NCBI RefSeq assembly: GCF_030272615.1
Contig: NC_081406.1
Coordinates: forward strand, 215,954,997-216,018,996
DNA: 64,000 bases
Direction of reading: 5' to 3'
Origin: Cryptomeria japonica
Lineage: Eukaryota > Streptophyta > Pinopsida > Cupressales > Cupressaceae
Shown: piece by piece, positions 35,086 to 45,565 of the stretch
How positions within the stretch are numbered: the stretch's first letter is position 1
How the letters are laid out: every line of letters starts with the position of its first letter
The notes under the pieces: model-generated
Told to the model about the DNA's origin: nothing
What the model saw: the letters and a program-made list of their open reading frames with translations, nothing else
Database searches by the model: none
Position numbers and translations under genes: made by a program

Positions 35086-35280
35086 ATATCAACATATTCC
35101 TCTATGTGTTCTAGTGTTGCAGTTAGATTAAATAAGTTAGTTTGGCCAGTGTGTCGTAGATTAGTTGTTGTAGATTAAAGGATTTTGAGATAAGTATCTC
35201 TAGTTGATTCAACAAAAGTTTTGTATGGTCCACATGGTGATTTGATCAGGTCATGAGGTCAAGTATTGAGGTTAGTTATT
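35086..35280 (-). pseudogene. Gag upstream part of the Tat-like gypsy element, separated by element A
   Basis: The minus strand reads SPCGPYKTFVESTRDTYLKI, a stop, then NLFNLTATLEHIEEYVD. With A and one pentamer removed it runs straight into INEKTLFEQTSQQYPTHTTR at 16318. This shows both parts belong to one element. The resemblance to gypsy Gag is moderate. One in-frame TAA (before STTTNL) and a TGA upstream show decay. Confidence 0.6.
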
Positions 35281-35589
35281 CAGTTGTTCAGTGTTGATAA
35301 GTGTTCTGGATTTTTCTCTCCATTGCAATATATTGGTTTACAGATTTGGGAGAGTGTTTGGGACATTCTAGTGTGTCCTTAATTTAGATGGTTTGTAATT
35401 TGGAGGTCTGCAAGTGTATCTTTCAGTTTGACACTCATTTTAGTAAGTGTTCTTGAGGTTTGGTATAATGATGATGATGATGATTCTATTAAGTGGTGAT
35501 GTTTTGGTTGTTGTTGTGGTAATTTGCATTGCTTGTAGATGATTCTAGATTGTGTTATATTTGTGTTGATGGTATGCATTGATCGTTTT
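35281..35589. other. Stretch with no gene seen
   Basis: Probably more of the old Tat-like element or the start of the next copia LTR. A short minus-strand ORF (35379-35579) is low complexity and is not supported. Confidence 0.4.
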
Positions 35590-36511
35590 GCTTGTTGTTG
35601 ATGATTTTCTCTGGTATGTTCATGTTACATGACTTTCTTGGTAATCGGATGATTGTAGCATGTTGCAGATGTTCATGGCATAATTATTGAAGGTGTTGTG
35701 TGTTCGAGGTGGTGATTTGGGTCCACACTATGTCTTAGCCAATATTGTTTTGGTTTGCATGTATTATTATAGAGTGTGTGGTCATATTTTGTAATTTGTA
35801 TTGTGGGTTGAACCAACCTTGAAATATAGGTTGATGATTTATATAAATATACATAATAATCATATGAGAGATGTATCTGCGAGTGTATTCAAATGTGTAT
35901 GATCAGATAAGTGTGTGAACAAGTGTTTTGATCTTTTGGAAGTGTCGAGAAGTGTGGTAGAGAGGATTAGATCGTGTGCTTAACCAAAACTATAACCATG
36001 CATGAGGAGATGTTATTCTATTAGCTCATGATCTTTTGAATATAATCCAAATCTTTTGTAAGATAGTGAGTCTTCCCTAGGGTTGTAGCCCTTTATTGTT
36101 ATTGATTTTTAGCAGCGAGCCCTAGGCAATGTGCCTGAATGCATGTGCATTCACCATTGTAATATTTTATATACTTCTAGCAGGTATCATCTCATTGTGG
36201 ATTTGAATTGGTTTTTAAGTTATGTTTTTGTGCAAACTAATTCACCTCCCCCTCTTAGTTTGATATATTGTTTCCAACAATTGGTATTAGAGCTAGATCC
36301 TTTGGAAGAAGCTTTACCACTTGAGGTAATCTGGGATGGCAATATATGCTTACAAGAAGGATAGTCTGAGATTTGATGGAACAAACTACTCTCTTTGGAA
36401 GAACAAGATGGAGTGTCACTTGAGATGCATCGGTGAAGATTACTAGAAGATTACTAAGAATGTGTATAATGTTCCTCAGAATGGTCCTTCTACTCCAGAT
36501 GAGATAAAGTG
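35590..36511 (+). mobile_element. Copia fragment C: LTR end, PBS and gag start
   Basis: An LTR-like region ends TTTCCAACA at 36279, followed by TGGTATTAGAGC (36282-36293), an iMet-type PBS with one change. An ATG at 36336 opens MAIYAYKKDSLRFDGTNYSL and WKNKMECHLR, a copia Gag start, with a TAG where Trp is expected in DYWKIT. The similarity stops near 36511, where the element is cut. The 5' start of the LTR is uncertain. Its organisation (GGAGATGTTATTC...GTGAG) resembles the U5 of element A. Confidence 0.75.
36336..36511 (+). pseudogene. Truncated copia gag of fragment C
   Basis: About 58 codons: FDGTNYSLWKNKMECHL matches the N-terminal copia Gag motif, then CIGEDY, a TAG, KITKNVYNVPQNG. It ends PDEIK and a stop at the breakpoint with unrelated DNA. 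Too short to be functional. Confidence 0.8.
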
Positions 36512-38027
36512 AATATGGGTAGGAAACATGGACCCCGCCATCCCGCACAACTCAGATCACTCCAAGGCGACACTTAAGTGATCAATTTAGCACATGGGGA
36601 TTATTTAAGAGTCATTGCATTGTGGAACCCAAATATGTTAGGATATTTAGGACTTAGGATTCTTAGAAAAATAGGCAACATAGTAAATTCCAATCCCTCA
36701 TAAAAGTGACCAGCCCAACTCAAACATCCTAGTACACAAGACGAGTCAAAGCATGATGAGAACCCCTCTAGTGAAAACTTAAAACCTTAAAACCCACTAC
36801 AATTGGTCAATAGAAAAATATAATAATGAGAAAGGATTTCATACTTGGGACATGTAGAGCTTAAACCCTTTAAACCTATTTGATAAACCAAAACCCTAAG
36901 GGATTTAAAAGACCATAGGAGCAGAGACTGAGGCAAAATTTTGACACTTCCAAGTCCCAACACATTCCATGAGGTAATCTTGAATAGAAAATAAGTTATT
37001 TTCCTACTATAAGAACATACTTTAATTCCTTATTTCCATAAATTATCAATGTCTAAGATACTTTAAGAATCACAACAATGTGTCCTCATATAAGAAACAT
37101 AATCATATCCTAATACATCAACTTCCATTTCATATAAATATATGATTCATTTTACATCAAGGGGCATAGCTCTCAACTATAAATACAACTATCTCATGGA
37201 TTTTACTAATATCAATGCCACATGAATCATTTTACATATAGCTGCTCCAAGAAACCATCCAATAGTTGAAGAGATAAGAATCCACATCCATGAAATAGAG
37301 CATCCAGGAAGGACATCCCAATGGCAGAAGGCATCAAACCACATGATAATGTGGAGCCAAAGGAACCATCCCCTATAGTAGGAGATGACACAAGGTCCCA
37401 TACACACTCTAGACCTAGAATGACCTCTATCAACCAAAGAGAGACAACCATACTAATATCACAATTGAAAAGCAACCACATACACAATAAGACAAATCAC
37501 ATCACATGACTAGGTCGAAAGCATAAAATCCCATAGGTATATCAACAACCATGGCATAAGGAACAAGAACACATGTAGGGAAGAGTGTTATCACAAACTA
37601 TCCTCACATAGAAGGGAATAATATATATACACAGTGGGATCTCCACCTGGCACTATGGGATCTCCACCTATGAGAGAATCAAGGGAGTTTGGTTTATCAT
37701 GTCCACGGTCTTCCCAAGATCATCTTGATTCTCCACTCAAGGCATATGAGGTGGGGCACTAAAATACACTTAATTATCTTATTTAGGTGAGTCCTAATTA
37801 CCCAATGCAACTAATTAATTATTAGGGTTATCCTCTCATGAGCCCAGGTCCATCACATGGAAGCCCATTCCTCCTAACCATGTTCCAAGATATCATGAAA
37901 TATCCACATATTCATAAGCAACAAGAATGAGAGCCAATCACAATGTCATCAAGAATGAATCCAGAGCCTTAATAGAAAACCAATAAATAGGGGAAAGAAA
38001 ATAACCTCTTGCTCAACCAAAATAATA
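36512..38027. other. Unassigned DNA
   Basis: About 1.5 kb in which I find no coding motif, PBS or paired LTR. Two near copies of GGGATCTCCACCT lie at about 37640 and 37660. ORFs in 37189-37509 overlap on both strands and look like chance. It may be a further LTR whose partner is outside the window. Confidence 0.4.
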
Positions 38028-38165
38028 TAATCCTCTGCAATGAGGTACACATCATCTTACTGAAGCTATCACAAAATAATCTTCTACAATAAGGAATAAC
38101 CATCTTGCTAGAGAAATCACAATAACCTCAACAACAAGGCACAATACATCTTTTTGGAGCCAAAA
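38028..38165 (+). repeat. Degenerate ~47-bp tandem repeat, about three units
   Basis: Units begin near 38028, 38075 and 38122 and share the pattern ATAATC(T)TCT-CAAT-AGG, then CATCTT(A/G)CT, then (T)ATCACA. The divergence between units is large. Confidence 0.5.
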
Positions 38166-38304
38166 ATCATAAAATAGCCAAATCTGAGCAACAATGAACT
38201 CTAAATATCATAATAAAGCCAAAACATTGCCTTTGGTACAAATCAAACTAAGGAAAACTTAGTATAGAAAGACAAAATGATCAAATACAAAAAACAAAGT
38301 AGAA

Positions 38305-38670
38305 CAATGTTTTTGCCCAATAGGACAACGCATTCGACTATTACTTCAACGCATATAACTAATAGATCAACACATATATAATACTTTGCAGTGCATACAA
38401 TAATTACTCCAGTGAATTTATTACTCAGAACAACGCATATGATAGGAACAATGGTGCAAATGCTAGATTTTGAAGCACATATAACCATCTCAACAATGCA
38501 TTTACCCAATAGGGTAGCACATATGGGATATATATTGGCACATACACAAATGAGAATAGCACATAGACATTTAGGAATAGTGCATATACAACATGGAATA
38601 GTGCATTCAATCAAACCAATAGTGCATTTATCATAACAATGCATTTGACTATAGGTTTAGTGCATTCATA
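38305..38670 (+). repeat. Degenerate 21-bp minisatellite, about 17 units
   Basis: Units of 20-22 bp share a CA(A)(C/T)GCAT or TAGTGCAT core, for example CAACGCATTCGACTATTACTT, CAACGCATATAACTAATAGAT and TAGTGCATATACAACATGGAA. Because 21 is a multiple of three and the units lack stops, long ORFs appear on both strands. The 133-codon minus-strand ORF (38243-38644) shows a seven-residue period with Cys at most first positions (CTIGLIE, CTIPCCI, CTIPKCL). I treat it as noncoding repeat DNA. Confidence 0.75.
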
Positions 38671-38799
38671 ATAAAATTCCAAGATACGAAGATATAGATT
38701 CTATCAACTCTAGGACAAAGATGTCTTTGAAAGGAATAAAAAATGCATCAGATAGAGGCACAATGGTAATTGCAAACCAAGAGACTTAGTGAGGCAAAA

Positions 38800-39370
38800 A
38801 ATGTTGGCATTGAAGTTGTCATTGATGTCAACATGTGTGTGTATAGAGCTAATTTTATGAAGTTGTAGAAGAGATTATTGTAATGTCATTAATATCAACA
38901 AGGTCATATTGCATATTGCAAATGAGTAGAGCAAGTGTAGCCTGATAGATATTGTGTAGGGAGACATATAGGACACTCACTGGATCGAGATACAGTGAGA
39001 TGCAAAGGCATGCAAAGATGATTGATGTTGACAGTTGCACTATTGGATAAAGTGTTGGTGCAACAAGATATAACACACCATGTTAGTCCTACATGGAGAT
39101 ATAGAAGGTAAGCATGGGATGTGCTATTGGGACAAGTTATTGGACAAAGAAGACAAAGGCTAGTGAAATGGTAAAGGCATTGATAAAATGGGTTTGAATC
39201 GGAAAAAGTAAAGCTACATTTGTGTATAACATGTCAGGTTAGTCGCATGTAGTTACAAGCATTGTCAATTGCAACTATGTATAACATGTCATGTTAGTTA
39301 CATAAATGCTACAGGTCAAGCACATAATGTGCATGTTATATCAATCTACAAAACTGTAGAAGGTGACTGA
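38800..39370. other. Unassigned, LTR-like AT-rich DNA
   Basis: Starts near TGTTGGCATTGAAGTTG (about 38800), reminiscent of SIRE-like LTR starts, but no partner LTR is present in the window. It has loose repeats of GTATAACATGTCA (39220 and 39279). No gene seen. Confidence 0.4.
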
Positions 39371-39458
39371 GATGTCAATAACATGATGGTTATGTGACTA
39401 CAAATATCAATAACATGACGATTATGTGATTGCAGATGTCAATAACATGATGGTTATG
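39371..39458 (+). repeat. 32-bp tandem repeat, 2.75 units, interrupted by element E
   Basis: Units at 39371-39402, 39403-39434 and 39435-39458 share ATGTCAATAACATGATGGTT. The third unit ends where the LTR of element E begins. Confidence 0.8.
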
Positions 39459-39459
39459 C

Positions 39460-40261
39460 TGTTAGGATTCCCACAGATACTGAGAGGGGGGGTGAATCAG
39501 TATCTAACTGGTTATTGGAATTTCTTATCTTAAAACATGCAAAACATAATATAACAGTGTACCGGTATGCAAGAAATAATGCAATAAATAGAATTAAGAA
39601 CATCCACATGAAAAGCACACCATAACACAATGATTTAACGAGGAAAACTGGTGTGGGAAAAACCTCGGTGGGATTTATGACCCACAATATTATCTTATTG
39701 GCCAATAAGAGAATATTTTTACAATAGGGGGGCCTGCACATGTAGGAAGGCAAACAACCTAGAGCTCACTGCTCAAACACAAATGGGAAGTCTCACTGAC
39801 TTACAATGTGGATTATACAAATCCAATATCTTATACTGCTTTATAATAGCATCTTCAATGCCAGATTTAGTATCGGTTTCTGCTCTGTTCTTTACATATA
39901 CCCCTTAACCTATATTTCACATAATAGGTCTGCCTAAATTCACCTTATCATATTTTCTTACTTCTTACAAAATGTCCTACAATGACTTCTTATATATACA
40001 AGTCATTTTATAATGATATTGAGTCATCTTACAAAGTTTATTAAATAATAAACAAAATATATTATAACAAAATCCTATCGGCCTCTGTGTCGGTATACTT
40101 GCTTTCTCTGTGCCAGTGTCGGTGTCCTGAGTGCCGGTGCAAAGTATGTTCTGCTAATGCCGGTGAGTTGCCTTGCCAGTGCCATAGGATTGTAAGGTTG
40201 CCATCAATGACAAAACCTTTAATGACCTTCAATGTCTCATTGGAGTTTCCATATGCCAACA
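39460..40261 (-). repeat. 3' LTR of element E
   Basis: Plus-strand ends TGTTAGGATTCC and TGCCAACA. The GAGGGGGGGTGAATCAGT block near its left side resembles the LTRs of D at the same place. No gene in it. Confidence 0.75.
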
Positions 40262-40263
40262 AT

Positions 40264-40275
40264 CTCCCCCTTTGG
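40264..40275 (-). promoter_or_regulatory. Polypurine tract of element E
   Basis: Plus-strand TCCCCCTTTGG follows the LTR after two bases; on the minus strand CCAAAGGGGGA. Same as the D tract. Confidence 0.75.
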
Positions 40276-40477
40276 CATTGATGGCAACACTCATGATGAG
40301 AAATTTCAAAAAGTGTTCTCCAAAAATGTGTGTTCAAAAATGTTACCAAAAATGTGTGCTCCCCCTAAGCATATGATTCTTGTAGTGTTCCTATAGTGTT
40401 TTGAATTTTCTCATTCAACTACTCCCCCTTTGACATCAATGACAAAGGTTGTCAGGATGTTGGTAGAGTTTGTAGTT

Positions 40478-41332
40478 TCAACCTTGTAACTGGGAAGTTA
40501 CAATTTGAAAAATATCTCCCAAGATTAAGTTTATACTATCCATAAACTTTTTGCTATCCTTTATTGTTGTCTCTGTTCTCTTCATTGTACCGGTGAGATG
40601 TTGTAAATGCTCTACCGGTGTTTTGTTTCCCTGTATTAATACCTTCGATACTTCCTTCCATAGAGATGCTAGATAGTCCAATCTTAGACTTAGATTTGAT
40701 CTCAAATGTATTACCTTATTCACTATTCTTACTTTCTCTCTTTCCAATTTGAGTAGTTCTTCCTCAAAATTTGATATCTTCTCCTCAAAAACTAATAGTG
40801 TATTAGGTGAGTTAACAAAACTATCTACAAGTTTATTGATCTCATCCTGTACCTTGCTCATTTTCTTGTCTATATCTACAGTCAAAAAGTTTGTTTTATA
40901 GACATCTTTGTACAGATTTTTGTACTCTTTTAACAAATTACATAATTCCGATAGAAGTGTGTCTAAATCTCTATTACACTTCTTTATTTGCTCATCAAAG
41001 AATTTCTGTTTTTCAATTTCTACCTTATCCTTTACTGACTCTTCCTTTGTTTTCTCAATGTTTTCAGAGATATATTTACACAGTGTATTCAGTTGTCCTA
41101 AAGAATCTTTGTTGTCTATGTTACAATTGGGAGCAATTACCTTCAAAATTGCTATGGCATCATCAATTGCCTTGTAAGCTTGTGAGTTGTAGTCAGTTAT
41201 TTTCTTGATAGAATCTAGTAATACCTCAGTCACATTTGTTGATTTGTATCCTGATGATGATCCAACAATTTGAGTTCCGGTGGAAGTAACCAAGCTTGTA
41301 TTGACCTCTGTTAGGTTTGTTTGTGTCTGCAT
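40478..41332 (-). CDS. Intact 284-codon coiled-coil ORF near the 3' LTR of element E
   Basis: Starts MQTQTNLTEVNTSLVTST and runs 284 codons without a stop, unusual in a window where other element genes are broken. The central and C-terminal parts are rich in Lys, Glu, Leu and Ile in heptad-like spacing (ENIEKTKEESVKDKVEIEKQ, ISNFEEELLKLEREKVRIV), suggesting long coiled coils. I see no signal peptide, membrane segment or enzyme motif. Upstream, after a TAA one codon before the ATG, the frame is open for 11 codons to the array junction (STTSEVGKLVL), so the original ORF may have been longer. SIRE-like elements are known to carry an extra, env-like ORF with coiled coils between pol and the 3' LTR; the position fits, but homology is not shown. 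Confidence 0.65.
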   Translation of the reverse strand: MQTQTNLTEVNTSLVTSTGTQIVGSSSGYKSTNVTEVLLDSIKKITDYNSQAYKAIDDAIAILKVIAPNCNIDNKDSLGQLNTLCKYISENIEKTKEESVKDKVEIEKQKFFDEQIKKCNRDLDTLLSELCNLLKEYKNLYKDVYKTNFLTVDIDKKMSKVQDEINKLVDSFVNSPNTLLVFEEKISNFEEELLKLEREKVRIVNKVIHLRSNLSLRLDYLASLWKEVSKVLIQGNKTPVEHLQHLTGTMKRTETTIKDSKKFMDSINLILGDIFQIVTSQLQG

Positions 41333-41371
41333 TTCTTAAAGCACTAGTTTTCCTACTTCACTAGTTGTCGA

Positions 41372-44300
41372 TGTTGTTCACCAAAAGTGATAACCCAAGA
41401 CACCTGTAAATCTATCTATGAGATAGCCAATCTCAATCAATGAAACACTTCAGGGCTGGGACAACATAACATAGGATCCTAATGATCCTCCTGCACTTCA
41501 GGTTCTGCTAGACCTAGGGGGGGACACCCTTTTGATGCATTGAATTCAACAATCACCAACATAAGACTGCATCAACAATGAGCAAACAAACCATTCCATA
41601 AGCTCACCAAATTAGGTAACATGTATAGATGGGCTAGATCTTATACAAATAATAGGTGAAATAGAGCTTTGGAAGGATAGAACATTAACCCCTAAACATA
41701 AAGGGAAATAGATTTATCTTTTAAATTGTTTGATCTGAAAGACATCCCCAAACTTGTAAGATCAGTGCCTTATCCAAGGGCAACAAAGTCACACATCAAA
41801 CTATAAATGAAACCTTATACTCCAAATCCATCTTCATTATTAAATGTTCATGCATTTAAGGCCTTACATAAATGCAATACTCAGCTCACTCACAAAAAAT
41901 ATCAAATCCAGACACTATATTCCATTATTCATGATTTATTACAGAATTTAAATTCTTCCTTGAAGAATCCCTGCAAACAATCACAATTACCTCCTTGAGA
42001 TAACAAATCTCATCCTCCTTAAGGATCTGATCTGAATATAATGAAAATACAAATCCAGAGACAACTTCTGTGTGAATTTGTGCATGCCTTACATACACAA
42101 GAACTTGCAGCTAAGAACACCTATAGCAAAGAATTGAACTCAATTACTGAAAGGATAACCCTTCTCTGTACAATCTGGAAGAATATTCAGAATTGGAAGC
42201 CATGAAAAAATGGAGCCATTCTCCAAATTTCTGGAACCCTTACAACTAAGAAGAATTCGGAATAAAAAGGGAGAGGGAACTAAATCAAATCTTCAACTGA
42301 ATTGCCAAGTGTCTTCCCTCTAAATGAATTTTGTTCCCATGGAAACTGCTTCCAAAATCTCCCACATTTGTCAAAATTAACCACATAATCGGATTCCTCA
42401 CTCTGAGAGCTTTCCGAAAACATATAACACTTTATACTTTAACAAAAACTTGAGCCCTGGGCGAATTAATCCTCAACATGGACCCATCATTTAAATTTTT
42501 TGAATTTCTCTATAGTTTAAACTATATCATTTAATCATTTTAAATTTGATTTTTTCCTCCATTTGTGCTCTGACGCCTTGCCACGTGGTGGCCTCTGATT
42601 GGTCGATGGGGTTGACCAGACGCCACCTGGGATGACACCTCATCATCACCACGTCATCTGCTTCGTCACTGCCACTTGGCCACCACATCATCGCCACTAG
42701 ACTGCCACCTATGTGCCAACTGTGTGCCACCTCATCGGGACCCACCTGCTGGACTGCCACCTATCACGACACGTGGACGGCTCTCGTTCACTTTTGCTAT
42801 TTCGCGGGGTTTAAACGACGTGCATCTTCCCTTCGCGAAATAGCGCGTACCGTTGATCTCTCTTGAACTTGCTCGCTCGTTAACCCGGCCTTCGTCTGTA
42901 AAATTTTGCCTGTTTGCCTCGGGAAGCGTTCCTGCGTGGGGTCCACTTGGTCTTCGTCCAGTCAACTCCTCTGTTGCCTCGAGAAGCATGCTCATGCATG
43001 GGCCCGCCTTAGGCGCCCATAAGCACCATTTGTCAAAAGCCTTTATGGCTTAGACATTATAGTATAGTGCGTTTTTGCATATAAATACTAAAAGCTCCCA
43101 GTGCACAGCCAATGTGGGATAATTATCTTTGCCTGTAGCTGCGTTTTGGAGCCTTGCCTGCAACTTTAATGGCTTTTTTTTCCAAGGGCTAGCAATGAAA
43201 GGTTCAAAACTTTACTCATACCACGCAGGGGCAAGGAGAGAGCACGTGAGACTTGCATAAACACCTGCCAATGCATTTTACTGAAGGATTAATGGCTTCC
43301 GAACACCACGTTTTGCTCCAATTTGCATTCTTTGATATATACACCTGCCTAATACAATTTTCATTGTTTCAAATTGCCTCCCAAGAATCCACAACAGAGC
43401 AGGGAGGAAATTTGGTGGCAAAGTAAATCAAATTTGGGCCTTTTCACCAGCCATTGCATTTGTAGTCAATGTTCCATGCTACAGCAAAGAGTAATTTTCT
43501 TGGAGTTTAAAGCTTTTGCCAAAAGCCATGCACAGCAAGGGAGGATTCAAACACACCAATATGCATTTGTGTTGGAGTTTCAAAGTCTTTCACATGCCAA
43601 GCTCCAAGAAATCATAATTTGTCCACTTACCATTTGCATTTTACAAAGTTAATGTGCCCAATCTGTCATGTGAGAGAGGAGGATCTAGTTTTCAAGTTTG
43701 GGATGTTTACTTCGCTGTTCCTACAGCCCCTTTGCCAAAAACGTGACAGCCATAGCATGGTTTCTTTGCTGCACTTCAAACACCACATAAACTTGCAATA
43801 GCATTTGACTGCAGCCCCCAAACACCACGTAGAGGAGAGGATTCATTTGTTAGATGATAATTGCATTGGCTTGGAGTTTCTAAAGATTTAATTGAGCTGG
43901 TGTAGCTGCTCTTTCCTTTATCAAACTGTCAAAGTCTCTTTGAATCTATCTTTGCTGCTCTTATTGTCTTTAATTGGATTATATCCATTATTGATTTTGT
44001 GACTAGATTGTTACGAGGCCTCTACCTTCTTACATGGCTATCTTCCTTTTCTCCTTGCAATACTCCATTTATTGGCATATTCTGAAATTCTTTTAATAAA
44101 CAAAGTCACCAATAAAATCAATCCGCGGGTATGAGCCAGGTCGGGCCCCAAAGTGGGTCCGACTAAAATTTTTTTAGTTTTCACGCAACTGACCCCTGGA
44201 ATGTTTCACGGACCTCAAACATACCTCTGGAAATGATCGGCATCATTTTCGGATCATAAAATTGCATTTTGCAACTTTCAGGCAATTACGCCACATTTTT

Positions 44301-45387
44301 CACATTTAATTGCGAAGATGTAATTTTCAAACCTGTCAAAACACCTTTCTGGAGCTCGCCATCTGACAGGCATGTACTTTGATATACAAGGATGACATCT
44401 ACCAAACGGTTTCTCAAGACGAGTCCCGAGCAAAGAGATATTAATTTTCGAAAACGGCCAACTGCCTTTGTCGACACTGCGGACCTGATGAAGTCAATGT
44501 TCTGGCAACACATGATGTCTTTCTCAAAAATATCAAACGACCTCCGTAGGTTCTCAAATTCAGAACATAGGTATCTTAAAATACATATTAAATCTTTGAA
44601 TTCTCAGTTCGATCACCAGATTGACAGGATGCAAACGGAGTGCTCACCAAAATGGCTACATTAACTGATCTAACACTGGAAGTGCGGATAACTGAATTTG
44701 ATGGCAAAATGAGTCCTTTTGAAAACCGATCAAACGGATTAATAAAATCTTGAAATTTGAAATGTAGCTCACCATTTATACCAACATTAGCCCGGAACAA
44801 ACATTCTGACATGACATTCACCGAGACATTTTTACACTTGTGCAAACATCACAAACTACAAACGGATTTGGCTACGAAAACAGAGCAAACAGATTCGTCA
44901 AGACTTGAAATTTTCCAGGGTAACTCACTTTTATGCATACAATTAAATCCATTTTGAATTTCTCCATGATGATCAATAGGGCAAAAGATATAAACACCCA
45001 AAGTAGGCTACTTAATAAAATTTGCACTTGTGCCTAGAATGCACTTTCAGCTCACCCCTCGAAATGGGTACCTAGTAAACTTATCCAAATTGAATTCTAA
45101 AAGTTGCACATCACTGAATAGGCCAAATGAAAGGTGTGGGACATGAATCCCGAGCCTTACCCTCTAAAAATCAACTGACTCCATTTTACCGCCTTGCTAA
45201 CTAGGCATTCAAACTGACTTATTTAGGTACTTTTCTGACATGCAGAGCAAAATTTTGAAATAGGCCTATAAACTTGACTCAGTTTTAAATGCTCCCAACA
45301 ATGGCTCTGACTGGGGATGGTTGATTGGAAAATCAACACAAGAATCCATATACCTTTGGTTAAGCAGACCACCCAAAAGACGGGTCA
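41372..45387 (-). repeat. Array LTR 1 (terminal), about 4.0 kb
   Basis: Minus-strand start TGACCCG after the purine tract; end GGTGAACAACA at 41372. Contains an 11-bp inverted repeat GCTATTTCGCG at 42796-42806 and 42834-42844, a CCACGTGG (G-box core) near 42581, GTGGC-rich DNA and an AT box near 43079. It borders element E, with GTCGA (41367-41371) as the potential target duplicate. Repeated short ORFs (for example 42853-43053 and 43374-43652) reflect near identity of the copies, not genes. Confidence 0.78.
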
Positions 45388-45412
45388 TTCTTCTCTCAAT
45401 TCTTCTCTTCTC
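45388..45412 (-). promoter_or_regulatory. Polypurine tract of array unit 1
   Basis: Minus-strand purine-rich GAGAAGAGAAG, AATT, GAGAGAAGAA before TGACCC. Same tract at 51799 and 58210 in the other units. Confidence 0.6.
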
Positions 45413-45565
45413 AAAACAGGGCTTCCTTATTCTACCCAAACAGCAGGGCACTTTATTGAAAACCACACAACTGAAAGCAAAGCAACTGTACAAAATATAC
45501 AACTTATCAATGGCCCCAGGCCATCAAAACTGAAATCAATTCTTACCTCTGTCAAACACTTGATT

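Larger units (their letters stand above)
39460..41371 (-). mobile_element. Copia-type element E (SIRE-like), 3' part only
   Basis: An LTR of 802 bp (39460-40261), next to a purine tract identical in type to that of element D (minus strand CCAAAGGGGGAG), then internal DNA with a long intact ORF. The internal sequence ends abruptly at 41371, where the LARD array begins with TGTTGTTCACC. The other part of E, including pol, would lie beyond the array, outside the window. Lineage is inferred from PPT and LTR resemblance to D; no pol domain is visible. Confidence 0.7.

Noticed and set aside
37189-37509. Overlapping ORFs on both strands in the unassigned region
   Set aside because: Mutually antisense, short and motif-free.
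38243-38644. 133-codon Cys-rich protein gene on the minus strand
   Set aside because: It coincides with the 21-bp repeat; several frames on both strands are open there, so the ORF follows from the repeat period.
38305-38670. CRISPR-like repeat array
   Set aside because: Repeats are degenerate, contiguous 21-bp units without unique spacers, in plant nuclear DNA.
43374-43652. 92-codon plus-strand ORF repeated at 49785 and 56196, and other short ORFs repeated in each array unit
   Set aside because: They lie inside LTRs, often overlap ORFs on the other strand, and are shared because the units are near identical; no domain and no conservation in the plus-strand LARD copy.
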